Origin: Coniochaeta sp. PMI_546
Taxonomy: Eukaryota > Ascomycota > Sordariomycetes > Coniochaetales > Coniochaetaceae
Direction of reading: 5' to 3'
DNA length: 64,000 bases
Assembly (NCBI GenBank): GCA_021432605.1
Contig: MU271145.1
Coordinates: 186,001-250,000 of the forward strand
Shown here: positions 42,557 through 53,794 of the stretch, in pieces
How positions within the stretch are numbered: the stretch's first letter is position 1
How the letters are laid out: each line of letters begins with the position of its first letter
Notes under the pieces: generated by a model
Databases searched by the model: none
The model's input: the letters and a program-made list of their open reading frames with translations, nothing else
What the model was told of the DNA's origin: nothing
Program-made: the position numbers and the translations under genes

Positions 42557-44522
42557 ATGAATGCCGCTTTCCGCCATGTTATTTCGAGAAGCCTCACCGT
42601 TGCTGCAACAGAGGATGTTGGAGATGATATTCCAGAGTGGGCCAAGGATCCGGGAAAGGTCGCTTACCTGAGGTTTCTCATCGATGCCCTCTACCATGGC
42701 CGGGACGTGATTGCTAGCTATAATCTGGTGGTGTTGGCCGTGATACTGGTATTGGCGGCTTTACAGTTTCGAGAAACAAGACGAGGTCGAAAGAAGTGGC
42801 GGGCGCGGATAGCCGGATCCGACCCAGGCCCGTCTGAAGACAAGTTCGGTTCGGATGGTAGAGGCAACCGAACTGACCGCCTTGCCACTGACGTTGAGGA
42901 AGGCTTTTCGTCGTCAAGCAGCACCTTGCGTGAGGGAGATGTCACGCCGCCAGATCAAAAGCATGTCGACCCGAGTCTAGACTTGGAGGACCGCCCTCTC
43001 CTTCCAAGACCAAGCTCTCCGGATAGGTCTAGGTCTGCACGATCAAGCTTTCGCAGAATACCTCAAAGAGTTAGAGCCTGGTTAGCATACCAGCCTCGTC
43101 CCATACCGGTCATCAACCGCCAGCTGCCATCGAACGGCATCTCCTTCTTCGTTCTTGCCTTCATCAGCCTGAACGTTTTCCTCCACTTTTACCAGCTGCC
43201 GCTCGAAGCGAAGTACTTCTTTCTGTTTGCAGACCGTGCTGGCTATGTCTTCATCGTCAACCTGCCTCTGCTGTATCTCCTTGCTGCGAAGACGCAGCCG
43301 CTGAAGGTGCTGACAGGGAGGTCCTATGAAGCGCTAAACATCTTCCACCGCAGGCTCGGGGAGTTCATGTGTTTCGAGGCACTCGTGCACTTGGTCGGCA
43401 TGCTCGTGTGGCGCGTCTTCCTTGAGCCAGATTGGCTCTTGAGCGGTAATACCATGCGAGAGTATCTCTTCCACCCGCTCATCCTCGAAGGCTTCGGCGC
43501 CTTCCTGTCCTACGAGCTGCTGTACTTCACCTCACTGGCAAGCTTCCGCCAGCGCTGGTATGAGCTGTTTCTGGCTTCGCATGTCTTCTTACAGGTTGTG
43601 GCGCTGGTCTTCCTCTGGCTTCACTTCCACACCAGCCGGCCGTACGTGGCTTGCTCTTTAGCCATCTTCCTCCTGGACCGTCTCATCTGGCGTCTCAGTC
43701 TCAAGTCAATGTCGACAACAGCGGACGTCACTATTTTGGAAGACGGAGAGACCCTCATGCTCTCAGGAGACTGGGATATTCCACCCCAAAGGTCTACCTC
43801 CCAACCCTTCACTCACAACATCCGCAATGGCTGGCGTCCCACAGACCACGTCTTCCTCACGGTTCCCTGCCTCGGCCGCTCGCACGCCCTCCAAGCCCAC
43901 CCTTTCACCATAGCATCCGCCGCCCCGCCAATATGCTCCTGGACGACTCCTCCAAAAGATCAGTCCCACCCAATCCACGCCTGGCTCAACCTCCTGATCC
44001 GCTCCCACGCAGGCTTCACCTCCGCCCTCCTCACCCACGCCCGCGCCAACTCCACAGTGCAAATCCGCCTCAACGGACCCTACGGCTCCTCCCACGCGCT
44101 GGACATGCTCCGCGCCTCTGACACAGCCGTGCTCATAGCCGGCGGCTCCGGCATAGCGGTCGTCTACCCGCTGGCCGAGGCCCTCCTCCTCCACCAACAC
44201 GGCCCGGGGCGCCAACGAGTGCGGATGCTGTGGGTCGTTCACTCCCGCTCGCACCGGGGGTGGGTCCCCGACGAGCGGCTGCGGGAGCTGGTCGATGCCG
44301 GGCTGGAGCTGGTGGTTCCCGAGCCGACGGCTGAGGCTGGGCGGCCGGATGTGGCGGGTCTTGTGGAGGGGTGGATCGCGGNNNNNNNNNNNNNNNNNNN
44401 NNNNNNNNGGTCTTGTTGTTTCTGGCCCGGATGGGATGAATAGGAGTGTGGTTAATGTTTGTGCTGAGGGGATTGGGCGGGGCCTGGATGTTAGGATTGC
44501 GGTTGAGAAGTTTGGGTGGTGA
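42557..44522 (+). CDS. ferric-reductase-like transmembrane flavocytochrome, >640 aa, interrupted by N gap
   Basis: FRE/NOX-superfamily membrane oxidoreductase. A first membrane segment (NLVVLAVILVLAALQF) and a polar ~110-residue loop precede the haem core. The four haem-ligand histidines show the classical spacing: H264 (FHRRLGEF) and H278 (ALVHLVG) in one helix, H342 (LASHVFL) and H356 (LHFH) in the next, each pair 14 apart. The FAD motif is H-P-F-T in QAHPFTIASAAP, and the NADPH domain begins RLNGPYG and VLIAGGSGIAVVYP. It should pass electrons from cytosolic NADPH through FAD and two haems to a metal or oxygen acceptor outside. The end, LVVSGPDGMNRSVVNVC... to VEKFGW, is present after 27 Ns but in another phase, so the true gap length is not 27. 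Start ATG 42557 (MNAAFRHVISR). Confidence 0.9.
44382..44408. other. assembly gap (27 Ns)
   Basis: A run of 27 undetermined bases lies inside the NADP-binding domain of the reductase gene. Coding frames on the two sides differ by one position, so the real distance should be 2 modulo 3. Confidence 0.98.
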
Positions 44523-46380
44523 CGCCCGACTTTGTCTGGTCTTGGCGTCTCATGGCGTCGGTTGCTTTTGGGTATATGTCTGATCTAGGTTATTCTTTCG
44601 TTGTTTTTGTTTGGTCTGATTTTTAGAAATATATATAGATACTGCGCAAGTTACTTCTGGTTAGCATATAGAATGGATGTATCTATCCTATCACACGGCA
44701 AAACTGGCGCCTGGGCGGTGTGCAGCATGGCTTGGGCCTAGGTGCTCAGCCAGTAATCCGTGACCGTCCATCATCTATGTGACGTGGTCGCCAGCCGTCG
44801 ATCGTCTGTCCTTGCAAACCGAGTTACCTCTCCGAGACCTCACATCGACGCCATCGTAATCGACAAGGTGGCGATTCCGTCTTCGAGACATGCTTTCGAT
44901 GATCCAGCCATCCTGACGATCATTCCCGCCAAAGTACCTCCCCTGGGCAGGGCACCTCAAGCGCATGGTGGCACGGTGTGACCTGGACTGAGGGACGGCG
45001 TGGTACAACGGCCCTCCTGCTGTGCCTCGACATGGCCGCTACGCATATATGTGTCATACGTGGGTTGACAGGTACACCGCTTCCGGTTGCGCAACTGGCG
45101 CCGATGCTTGTCGACGACGCCCCAGACGACATGCGTGGGAGTTTACAACGCTGCGGATGAATGCTGCTCGGATCGTGTATGATGATGTGAGGATGCGGCA
45201 CACGCTTTACGTCCCGCATTAGTCTACATGTTCTGGGTGGTGCCTGGGGCATCTGCTGCAGGCTGTTCTTGCGTACTCTGGGTGCCATGGGCGCTGTAGC
45301 ATGGGATTAGGAGATTTTCTGTGAGTTGAGGGATCTGAGAATGAGGTGGTGACATCAGCGATTGCCCGCCTGGCCGGCTGCTGCCCCTGGCGATGACAAC
45401 TACGTTTGCTCGTGTTGGCGACGTAGGTGGCATATCGGATGCGCAGATTCCTGAGTGGGGTGTCAATGTCGTGATGGACGCCTTTTGTAAAACGAGTTCT
45501 CACTTCTACTTATTGGCTCGGATTCTGTCGACCGTTTCGAAAGGTGGCGTGATCTTGGGAGATCGAGGTCACTGTCACTGTGTTTCTATGCTTACGGAGC
45601 GGCTCTGGTGACTATAACGAGTGTCACTTCAGACTTGTTTGTCAGAAGTTGTCCCGTGGAAGACTTTTGACAGAGAGGGGAGGACAGCCTCACTTATGCA
45701 AGTTCTCGGACCTACACTTAGTCATAGCCGCGACTTTGGGTGCGACAACCGTCAATACAACCACCACCTCCTTCGGACAAAATTGCTGGCCACCGAGTGC
45801 CAGTATACAGATCATGTCGCCAGGCGTATGTGGCTCTGAGTTGTTGCTTACACTCGGGTCAGAAGATCGCCAAGCAGAGCGTGCATGGAGGTTGCAACAC
45901 AAGAGGCTATTCTGTGGGTTCGATGGATAAGGGGCCTTCTGTCTCCCAAATATCTACATGTTTCACTTAGCCAAGCAATGTAATCAAGACAAGAAACTGT
46001 ACTTTGGACGGTCGTAAACCCAAAAGCTCGTGTACGGAGTACTTCCTCATCTCACCATGTTCCACAGGGGCACATAATTGTGATCCGTTCGATCTTCGAT
46101 AACGGTATCCACCCCCAATGATGGCATCTGTATGTTACAGCTGAGTTTATCGGCTCTGTGAAAATGATATGATTACTATCACCGGTCTGAATCACCTTCT
46201 GCAACACCATTGTTGCCATCCTCTCATAGCTTATAGCTAGGCATCACAGACGTCGGACGAACCAGCCCTGTGTTCAGCCCATGGTACACAATATCCCGTC
46301 TCAATCGCTACACCATTTGTCGCCCGTGACATCAAACACCGCCAAAGAACAGAAAGCGGCACTCAAGTAGAACCAAGATA
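44523..46380. other. 1.9-kb spacer between reductase and aquaporin genes
   Basis: Short frames only; nothing recognised. The right end holds the aquaporin promoter. Confidence 0.5.
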
Positions 46381-47520
46381 ATGCCAGACAGGCCCGCTAC
46401 ATCACCGGGCGCATCCAGCGGCGAAACATATTTCTCTCTCTCCTCCCTACAGAAGATCATGACCAAGGCCAAACACAGGGGCCAATCCCCCAACCAAGTG
46501 CACACGATGGTCAGTCACGATAGCAACCCGGCGACGGCGACGTACAGGGCCGCAGATGGCTTGAAAAGCCGTTTGAATGTGTCGGATACGGTACGGAACA
46601 ACATCGTCGCCGTCCTTGCAGAGTTCGTGGGCACCTTTATGTTCCTCTTCCTCGCCTTCGCCGGTACGCAGGTCGCCAACAACATCACGACCCATCCGGA
46701 GTCGGATACCATGGACCCGTCCGTTCTGATTGTGATCTCGATGAGCTTCGGATTTTCCCTGATGGCCAATGCCTGGGCTTTTTATCGCGTCAGCGGTGGG
46801 CTGTTCAACCCTACTGTAAGTAATCTGGTTTACCGAAAAATCTAACGAATTCGAGACTGAATCTTGCGCAGGTCTCCCTTGCACTGTACCTAGTCGGAGG
46901 CATTTCTCTGCTTCGCTTCATCCTGGTGTCCATCGCCCAGATCGTCGGTGGGATCGCAGCGGCCGGTCTGGTAGCTGGACTTTTCCCAGGCCCATTGAAT
47001 GTAGCCACGTCCCTGAGACCGGGCACTAGAGTCGTTCAGGGGCTGTTTATCGAGATGTTCCTGACTGCGGAGCTGGTCTTTGTGATCATCATGCTCGCGG
47101 CCGAGAAGCACAGGTCGACCCACATGGCACCCATCGGCATCGGCTTCGCGTTCCTTGTCACTGAGCTGACCGGTAAGTCCCATGGCTTCTCATCTGTATC
47201 TTACTTACAGTGCTGAACTCAATTCAGGTGTGTTCCTGACCGGCGGGTCACTAAATCCGGCGCGTAGCTTCGGCCCAGACGTTGTCACCGGCGACTTCCC
47301 GGGCTACCATTGGATCTACTGGGTCGGCCCTGGCTTAGGAGCTCTGCTTGCCTCGGGGTTCTTTATCATTCTCAAGAAGCTGAGGTACCGCGAGTGCAAT
47401 CCTGGCCCTGACTGGGAGGACATGGAGAAGATGCACCCCCAGCAGGGCCCGCATAGACGCCGTCGCGAGAGCCTGGATGATGCCGAGCGTGATGACACCG
47501 CTGAAGAGAGGACCGGGTGA
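46381..47520 (+). CDS. aquaporin (MIP family), 342 aa
   Basis: Exons 46381-46815, 46872-47172, 47228-47520; introns 56 and 55 bp (GTAAGT...GCGCAG; GTAAGT...TTCAG). A ~75-residue cytosolic N-tail is followed by six membrane segments and a hydrophilic C-tail ending in [14 protein letters not shown]. The first MIP helix is [20 protein letters not shown]. The first half-helix box is [14 protein letters not shown], so the usual NPA is N143-P144-T145, and intron 1 falls exactly after T145. The second box is canonical: [16 protein letters not shown] (N255-P256-A257-R258). The Arg and length favour a water channel rather than a glycerol facilitator (which would have NPA-RD), but the NPT change may alter the pore. 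Plasma-membrane location is expected. Confidence 0.92.
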
Positions 47521-47794
47521 GAAAGATTGACGATTCGGCTTCTTTAAGGGACTGGGGTGTTTGCTTGGCCTAGAAAGGGCTGATCTAGTGACAGCTGAGT
47601 TGGCAGGATTTGGGTTTGATTGCGATGGGTTGGCTTGGAAATGGTCCAGTTCCGTGTATTGCAGGGTTAGATTGGGATTTTAGATTGGGTAGTCATAATC
47701 ACAAATTATCTGGAATGGGTATACGTCAAGGTGAAGAGGGTGTATGCTCTTATATGTCATTGTCTGTGAGATTGAAAACCCATTTCCCTCTTGA
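47521..47794. other. spacer after the aquaporin gene
   Basis: 3' flank; nothing recognised. Confidence 0.4.
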
Positions 47795-48010
47795 GCAGGT
47801 TGTGGCGAGTCTGTGACAGGCGTCCTCATGTCCACTGACCAGGATGTCGATACTTCATCACGCAGGTACCACTGGGAAGGATTGGGACTCGCACACTCAA
47901 GGCTTTTCACATATGGCGCTACTAAGGAAGGTAAAATATCGTCGAAAAAAGGTCATACCAGGACCGCAAAGTGGCACTTGACGGACAACAAAATCGTCCT
48001 CATAGTCTGA
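47795..48010 (+). pseudogene. fragment of an HWEG-module gene
   Basis: A plus-strand frame open from 47795 to a stop at 48008-48010 (ATG at 47828) contains GVLMSTDQD, RRYHWEGLGLAHSRLFTYG and then a Lys/Thr-rich end. The first two stretches match the start of the module in the 4088-4678 and 5423-5842 proteins (LLGRD, SYHWEGP, KLFGWL) at the same spacing. The later landmarks ([YL]-L-x-[ND]-P and the PNPxGTL strand) are absent, so only the first third is kept. It is probably a dead copy, though a short expressed protein cannot be excluded. Confidence 0.55.
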
Positions 48011-48442
48011 ACTTCAGGTGCGTGTCCCGGTACGAGGTAGTTGGAGAATGCCATAGCATGAAAAGATCTGGAAAGACCGATGTTTGCCGCCTCCTTTGTA
48101 CCTTGAAGCATATACACAGCAATGCCATTTGTGTATGCACAATCACTAGCTGACTGTTTCTGGGAAGGGAATTCGCGCTAGGGTCATGGATTGCGAAATG
48201 CGGTGAATGTAACCACTTGGGATTGTCGTCCCACAGTATGACAAATCAAAGTCACACAATCAGTATATAGAGCGTCGAGATGATTATGAAGTATCAGTTT
48301 TCTGCTCCCTGGCGAAGGTTTTATTCCGTTGGTATCTAGAGAGAAAGCTTTCGCACCATGATACTGCTGTTCTCAGTGCCAGGTCCCGTTTGATAGAGCG
48401 AAGTCCAAAGTATCTGCCAGATTCCTAGTTCCTGCTCTCGGT
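48011..48442. other. spacer
   Basis: 3' flank of the small secreted protein gene; no coding signal. Confidence 0.4.
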
Positions 48443-48860
48443 TCAGGCCGTCATCTCATCCCCCTCACTCACGAACTTCACCTCCTTTCCCGTGATCGAG
48501 GTATAGAGTTTGTCGACGCCCTCCGCATCCACCTTGCGTTCCAGCATGCAACAAGTGTTGGTCTAAAGATATGGTAAGAAGAAGAGTTAGCAGCAGGATC
48601 ACACGAACGTGTCTGTTTCCAAACGCTCTCTGTGTAGTGACGGCTAGGGAAAGCCAGATGCTTACAACGAAAAGACCGTTACACTGGTCATAGTCGGGGG
48701 GTTGACAGCGAGCACCAGCTTGGCATATATCGCAGCCTGGAACGCAACACCAGCCTCTTGGAAGATCGCCAGATTGGCGGTTGATGACACTGGCGACTGT
48801 CCCAGCTTGGACGCTGGACAGTCCCACCAGGACGGAAAAGAAAGCGACCAGGGAGTGCAT
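48443..48860 (-). CDS. small cysteine-rich secreted protein, 104 aa
   Basis: Exons 48860-48666 and 48562-48443; the 103-bp intron (GTAAGC...TTTAG) joins CNGLFV to TNTCCMLERKV in frame. A signal peptide (MHSLVAFFSVLVGLSSVQAG) is followed by a short possible pro-region ending NRQSG and then eight cysteines in the pattern CC-x3-C-x2-C-x5-C-x7-C-x6-CC within about 32 residues, ending in a Lys/Glu-rich tail of ~38 residues. Even number and tight spacing suggest four disulphides. Such proteins are usual candidates for apoplastic effectors or antimicrobial/self-defence proteins in fungi; no named family is recognised. Unspliced, the frame would read into an intron-derived hydrophobic stretch, so splicing is preferred. 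Confidence 0.78.
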
Positions 48861-49769
48861 GATGTCGTCGAAGAGTTTTACGGTGTGATCTGAGTATTAA
48901 TCTGGTGTGCCTCGGGTTCTCAGCCAGTGGATGAAAGAGTGTGATGAAGAAGGGAGAAGCGAGAACTTCTGGTCGAAGATGGTAGGTATTTATATCTTGG
49001 GTTTGGTTAATTCACTCTCAAGTGACCGAATACAAGTGCATGTTGGGCATTACCCTCCTTTCTCAGTCACTTGATCTCCCCGAGTCAGCTCTGCTGAAAA
49101 TCCTGATATAATTAAGAATTCAACATCCTCCCATTCTGCGGCAATTTGCGCTTTCTACGCAGGGCCGTGATAGCGCGAGGAGTGTATCAATGAGGTAAAT
49201 CTGCATTGCAAGGCACATTGACTTGAAAATCTCGTACCAAATAATGTTTGAGGCGAAGAGTATACACTCTTCAATGCAAAGAGAAATTGAGGTCTGGGTG
49301 CAAGATCATGCTATTATAAGATAAATGCTAACTGCTATCTCGTCGTCGACGAGGAGTCTGTTTTCTAGACCAGTTTCAACTCCCTCCTGTCTGTCTCGCT
49401 GAACCACATCTCAAACCACGCAGACTTGCGAGCAACTTTGATGCTGTACTCTCATTAACCCGTTCATGTGGCATAGGCGTTGCGTGAAGAGAGTTCCATC
49501 ATCAACTTTGAGCTTGCAGTGCTCACGCCCACGTTGGAGTACGCTGTCCTGTCGTTGTTGCTTTTCATCAGTCCGCACAGTCCTTGTTTAAGAACGAGTA
49601 TAGAATTGGCCCTTTGGAGGTGGAGGAGGAGAAGGGGCGAGAATTCGCGCAGGTAGGTCCTTGAGCCTTCTTGGCTGTGAGGCAGATTCAGCGATGCGCA
49701 AATGTGAAGCATAGATCTAGACTCTAGCGCCCGGGATTTCGACTGCTACGAGTTGTTCGAAGACGAGGT
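48861..49769. other. spacer upstream of the small secreted protein gene
   Basis: Promoter of the secreted protein gene, then AT-rich sequence; nothing recognised. Confidence 0.4.
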
Positions 49770-50625
49770 ATGCGTCTGCAAGCTTGCGCTTCTGAACTGG
49801 TCATTCTTCAGACCAATGGTCTTGACAATTGTCCATCTCGTTCCTATGGTTTCATGTGTCAGTCTGATGTAAATGTGCTTGCTCCTGACACCGGTGACTT
49901 AGTTATTACGACGGTATCCCTGGAATCCAGCAGCGAATTCGTATACGTGGATACTGTCTTGCCCTTGCTATCGTTCAACATCAAGAACTTTGAGGTTGCA
50001 ACGGTGCGTCAAGCGTGCCAAAGAGGCGTCGAAGTCATGATGCCATCCAACTACAGCACCAAAGCAACAAATCTGCCGCAAGACCTGCAACAGACATGCT
50101 CCCGAGAGAAAGTGCGCCTTGTTCCGGCTTCCATATTATTGACATCTTTAGGAGCTACTCAAAAAAAATACCTATTGAGGTCGACGAAATTGTCTCGCCA
50201 TTGGTTTATTGCGAAGAAGAGTCCTATGTTCCACGAAGTCGCCAGGCACCATTTGCCTCCCAAGAACACACTTTGAACCCGGCATTACGCAATACTGTGT
50301 CCGGCCAACATGGAGGACTTGATTGAATTATATCAAGGCTGCGTTTGACAGAATTTCGAGGTCGTCGCTCGGTTCGTTGTCACCCAACTTGTCGCCACTG
50401 TAGTGAATGCCGCTTGGACAGAGACATTCGGGGCCTGATTTGGGGCTACCAAGGTAGAGCACGCGGCCGATGCTGCAACTGCCACTTCTGCTCTGCGACT
50501 GTTGGCGGCCGAAAGACGACAGGATAATCTATGCGACGACGAATTTCCGTTTTGCTGATGTGCCGAGTTACTCTTTCAGTGGTGATGTCCTCTTCACCAA
50601 AGCAAGGGCAATCACGATGTAAGTG
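49770..50625 (+). pseudogene. probable decayed protein gene, family unknown
   Basis: Several plus-strand stretches with protein-like composition follow each other but lie in different frames: VNVLAPDTGDLVITTVSLES and SSSEFVYVDTVLPLLSFNIK (about 49.87-49.99 kb), FRSYSKKIPIEVDEIVSPL (about 50.15-50.21 kb), NFEVVARFVVTQLVATVVNA (about 50.35-50.41 kb) and DDRIIYATTNFRFADVPSYS (about 50.52-50.58 kb). I see no good introns to connect them, and at least one stop falls inside the third stretch. This looks like an old gene losing its frame. I do not recognise the family, and a real multi-exon gene remains possible. Confidence 0.3.
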
Positions 50626-51314
50626 CGTGGAAGGGTGCGGATCAGCCCGCCAAATGCCCCCGGATTTTGCCCCGCTAAACAAGTTCACTCATTTCCCTTC
50701 AGGTTCCAACTCAATTGGGACCAATCGAGGATGGGCTCGATTGCTGGTTGCACTCTATCGAGGGCGTCAAAAGAAGTCATCAGATGACGGGATTCAGCTT
50801 GGACGACAAATAGGGTTGGATGTCGTTGCAATGAGTGAGTCTGCCTACAGAGAAAGCAGGTAACTGCGCCACTGCCTGTTCTAACCAGCAGGGTCCCAGG
50901 TGAGTCACCTAGAGTGAGGGTCCAATGGCAGTCCATTTCACCACACCATGGTGCTCTTCAACCCATCTCAATCCAGATAGCCGGCCTTGCACGCTGATCA
51001 TGAGTCTAATAATGGTTTCAATGAACCAATTGGGGCATAATCGCGGCAAAAGATGCACGCGTTCTGGCAGTGTCGATATATAATCGACGCTTCTCCGGGC
51101 TTCTCGAGTCTTCAGTCTGCACCACTGCCACAGCTTGACAGATCATCCTCATTACAGTGTTGCTCGCATTAGCGGGACGCAAAGGCGCGCTTCAATCACA
51201 TCTGTCATCTTCGGCGTGACTCGAACTCGTTGCCGAAACAGAAACACCAGCTGAAAAGAACAGATCACACAAGCCACAAGTCAACAACATTCCGCCCTCG
51301 AAAAGTAATATAAA
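50626..51314. other. spacer upstream of the 51315-52370 gene
   Basis: No gene; promoter side of the next gene. Confidence 0.4.
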
Positions 51315-52370
51315 ATGGGACTTCCACTCTACAATCCAAGAGCCTCTATACTCTACCTCTCCGAGCTCGAACCGGGGCCGGACGAGTCAGGCATCCTGAG
51401 CCGGCGCCTTGGAGGCCCGACTCCCTCACCAAAACACCACCGACCATATCGGCACTTCCACCGGAGCGCAGCATCTCTGTCGCAACCTCTCGGCGACTAT
51501 CATCCCACCGTCCTCAAATCAGTTCCTGAGCACTCGCACCCCGATCGTTCTGGCAATTGGCCTTCGTACCCTCTCCCCAAGGTACCCCGGAACATCGATG
51601 ATCTAGACCTAGACGTCGAGGCCCGGGAGGGCAGAGACCTGTCCCGGTCCAGTCAATCTCTACCACGACGGCCATCACTGGAGCGCGAGGAAGCATTTTG
51701 CGGCGAGAGACCGGCGAAGAAGAGGTGTCTTTCCGAGGATGACACAGACGCAAGCGACGAGACGGTGCAGGAGCTGTACCGTCTCGGCATCCTCTATGAC
51801 AACCCGCATGAGCGAGGAGAGCGGTTCACTTTTGACGCTATCGTGCATGACGAGCCACTCTACAACATCAGTGTTCGGCATAGCAAAAGAGTGAGGAAAG
51901 GTCACCGGGCAGCCCGGCAAGTTGCGCATGGCAGTTGGCACTATGCCCTGCCGCTTGATCTTTCCTTCGCTGCGCTCCGGGACGATGAGCGCTTAGCGAG
52001 GTTGCTGATGGCTCCTGATCATGACGAACTCGTCAGTCCGGCCGAGTTAGATAGGTGGACGGCTCCTCGTGCTGTCTGCCGGCGTCTAGGCGAGCCTGAG
52101 GCGGCTGCTGGGCCGAGCGTGAGGGTTGTCTATGAGCTTCAGACAGAGGTCTCCACGAACTCGACGCGGTCGACTTCGCGCGACGAAAGGACCGTCACGG
52201 AAACACAATCCAAGTCACAGTCACTACCGATATCGCAAGATTTCCCCGAGTTGGTTTCTGATTCCGAGCACGATGATGCGGATGGGGTCGAGTGGGAGGT
52301 TCTCGACGACGATAGTGAGAGCAACGGCGACGGCACGGCAGGACCCGAGGCCTGGGTTGTGCTAGGTTGA
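51315..52370 (+). CDS. unknown, largely disordered protein with two W-x-V-L motifs, 351 aa
   Basis: Single exon; family not recognised. Residues 1-140 are Pro/Ser/His/Arg-rich and probably disordered, with a basic AKKRC patch. The best-structured part is about 145-240: ETVQELYRLGILYDNPHER, FTFDAIVHDEPLYNISVRHS and a helical LDLSFAALRDDERLARLLM. The tail is Ser/Thr-rich, then acidic, with GVEWEVLDDDSES at about 331 and EAWVVLG as the last residues. Both are W-x-V-L in acidic surroundings, the form of an Atg8-interacting motif (AIM/LIR). There is no signal peptide or membrane segment. Clean start MGLPLYNPRASILYLSELEP and GC-rich coding composition support a real gene. Confidence 0.75.
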   Translation: MGLPLYNPRASILYLSELEPGPDESGILSRRLGGPTPSPKHHRPYRHFHRSAASLSQPLGDYHPTVLKSVPEHSHPDRSGNWPSYPLPKVPRNIDDLDLDVEAREGRDLSRSSQSLPRRPSLEREEAFCGERPAKKRCLSEDDTDASDETVQELYRLGILYDNPHERGERFTFDAIVHDEPLYNISVRHSKRVRKGHRAARQVAHGSWHYALPLDLSFAALRDDERLARLLMAPDHDELVSPAELDRWTAPRAVCRRLGEPEAAAGPSVRVVYELQTEVSTNSTRSTSRDERTVTETQSKSQSLPISQDFPELVSDSEHDDADGVEWEVLDDDSESNGDGTAGPEAWVVLG

Positions 52371-53794
52371 CGACTCGTAGCAAGTTCGCATATAGAGTCC
52401 CCGCGTGCCCCTGGACTTTGCTCGACATCAGACGGCCAACGGTCATCTCGAACTGGTCCTCTTATAGCCTACATACCTTGAGCCTCGTGGGGCTTGTTCG
52501 TTCCTATTTCATCTTATATCTTTCCGTTTTCTTATTCTTTCTTTCCTCTGTCTAGACGGGATGAGTTGTAAGGGTACAAGATCGGCAGGTGTGTGCTCGT
52601 GACTGGCAAAGTTACTGAGCTCGCTGCTGATGGTTGTAACAGTACTGTACAAGTGTGTTCACCTTTGTGTTTTATCAGATATGATTTGTATACCCTGGCT
52701 TTGATTTATATTACTTTTTATATTACTTTTATGCATGAGTTTCTCGAGGTTGGCTTCGTTCTGAACGTGATGTTTTGTTTCACTATGCTTTTGCTCTCGC
52801 AGTCTCGCGCTGGAGTTCTCCTAGATGGTCTGTTTCTGACATCCCTGCCAATCCTGCCTCTCAGTCTGTAAGGACGCCATCATAACATCACTCCAAAATT
52901 TCATGCACGAGTCTGGGAGAGCAAACTCTAGAGCCTTCACAAAATTTCGCGAGTATTCAGTCACTACGTATCCCATCGAGGAGAGGTGCCTCTGGCTCAA
53001 ACTTATTCCATCTCATGGGCACCAAACGCCCCACGACGACTGTCCAGTTCGAAAAATCACCGACGGTGCCGTCAGGAAGTTGTAAGCTAGTAGCTCCGTC
53101 ACGGCGTATTTCTTGTCAGGCCTATGACCGAAATAGCGGTGGATCTGAAGTGCGTTGGCACGTTATTTTGACAGGCAGCATCTCTGAATAGCCCTTCCGA
53201 GTAAAGACATGATCCAGGCCTCCGAGGCGGTAGTTGGCAGTGACGAGTAGAAGGGGCTCCTCAATCGTCACAGGGGGTTACGTCTAAGACTTGGTCGTGA
53301 TATATGGAAAATGATAAGGATAATCTAGATAATTTGTAGTTTCATGGTCTTACATCGCTGTCACTTGCTTGATGGTTTGGGCGGGGCGCGAGTCGTAGCC
53401 CTTCAGTCTCGAACACAAAGCGTCTCCCTCCATACCGTCCGCTACGAGCAAGTCTTTCCCTGATGGGGGAGTCACTTTCGTCGAGTAATACCACATCACG
53501 CAGTCAATATATCGATACGGGTTTATCTTATGTCACACGAGGCTTGGTCAATGGAAATGCGGAGATTGCCGATGATGCTCAATAGACGAATTGGTTTAGC
53601 ATTCGAATGTCGAGGACCTTTATCCCAGTCCATTAACTCTCAAGCACGTATTGCATACAGACCTCGGAAGGCTTGGGGACCTAAAGCTTGCTGAAGGCAC
53701 GTTCGCAGCATGGCCGACAATCGGTGATATCAAGGCACAGCCTTTGACGTCTGCTCTTTCATAATGCTAAGACCACATGACGAATAAGATAAGC
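52371..53794. other. 1.4-kb spacer
   Basis: AT-rich near 52.5-52.8 kb, with hydrophobic chance frames; nothing supportable. Confidence 0.5.

Noticed and set aside
44760-45503. Cluster of 60-120 codon frames after the reductase gene
   Set aside because: No conserved-looking content in any phase and no consistent splice structure.
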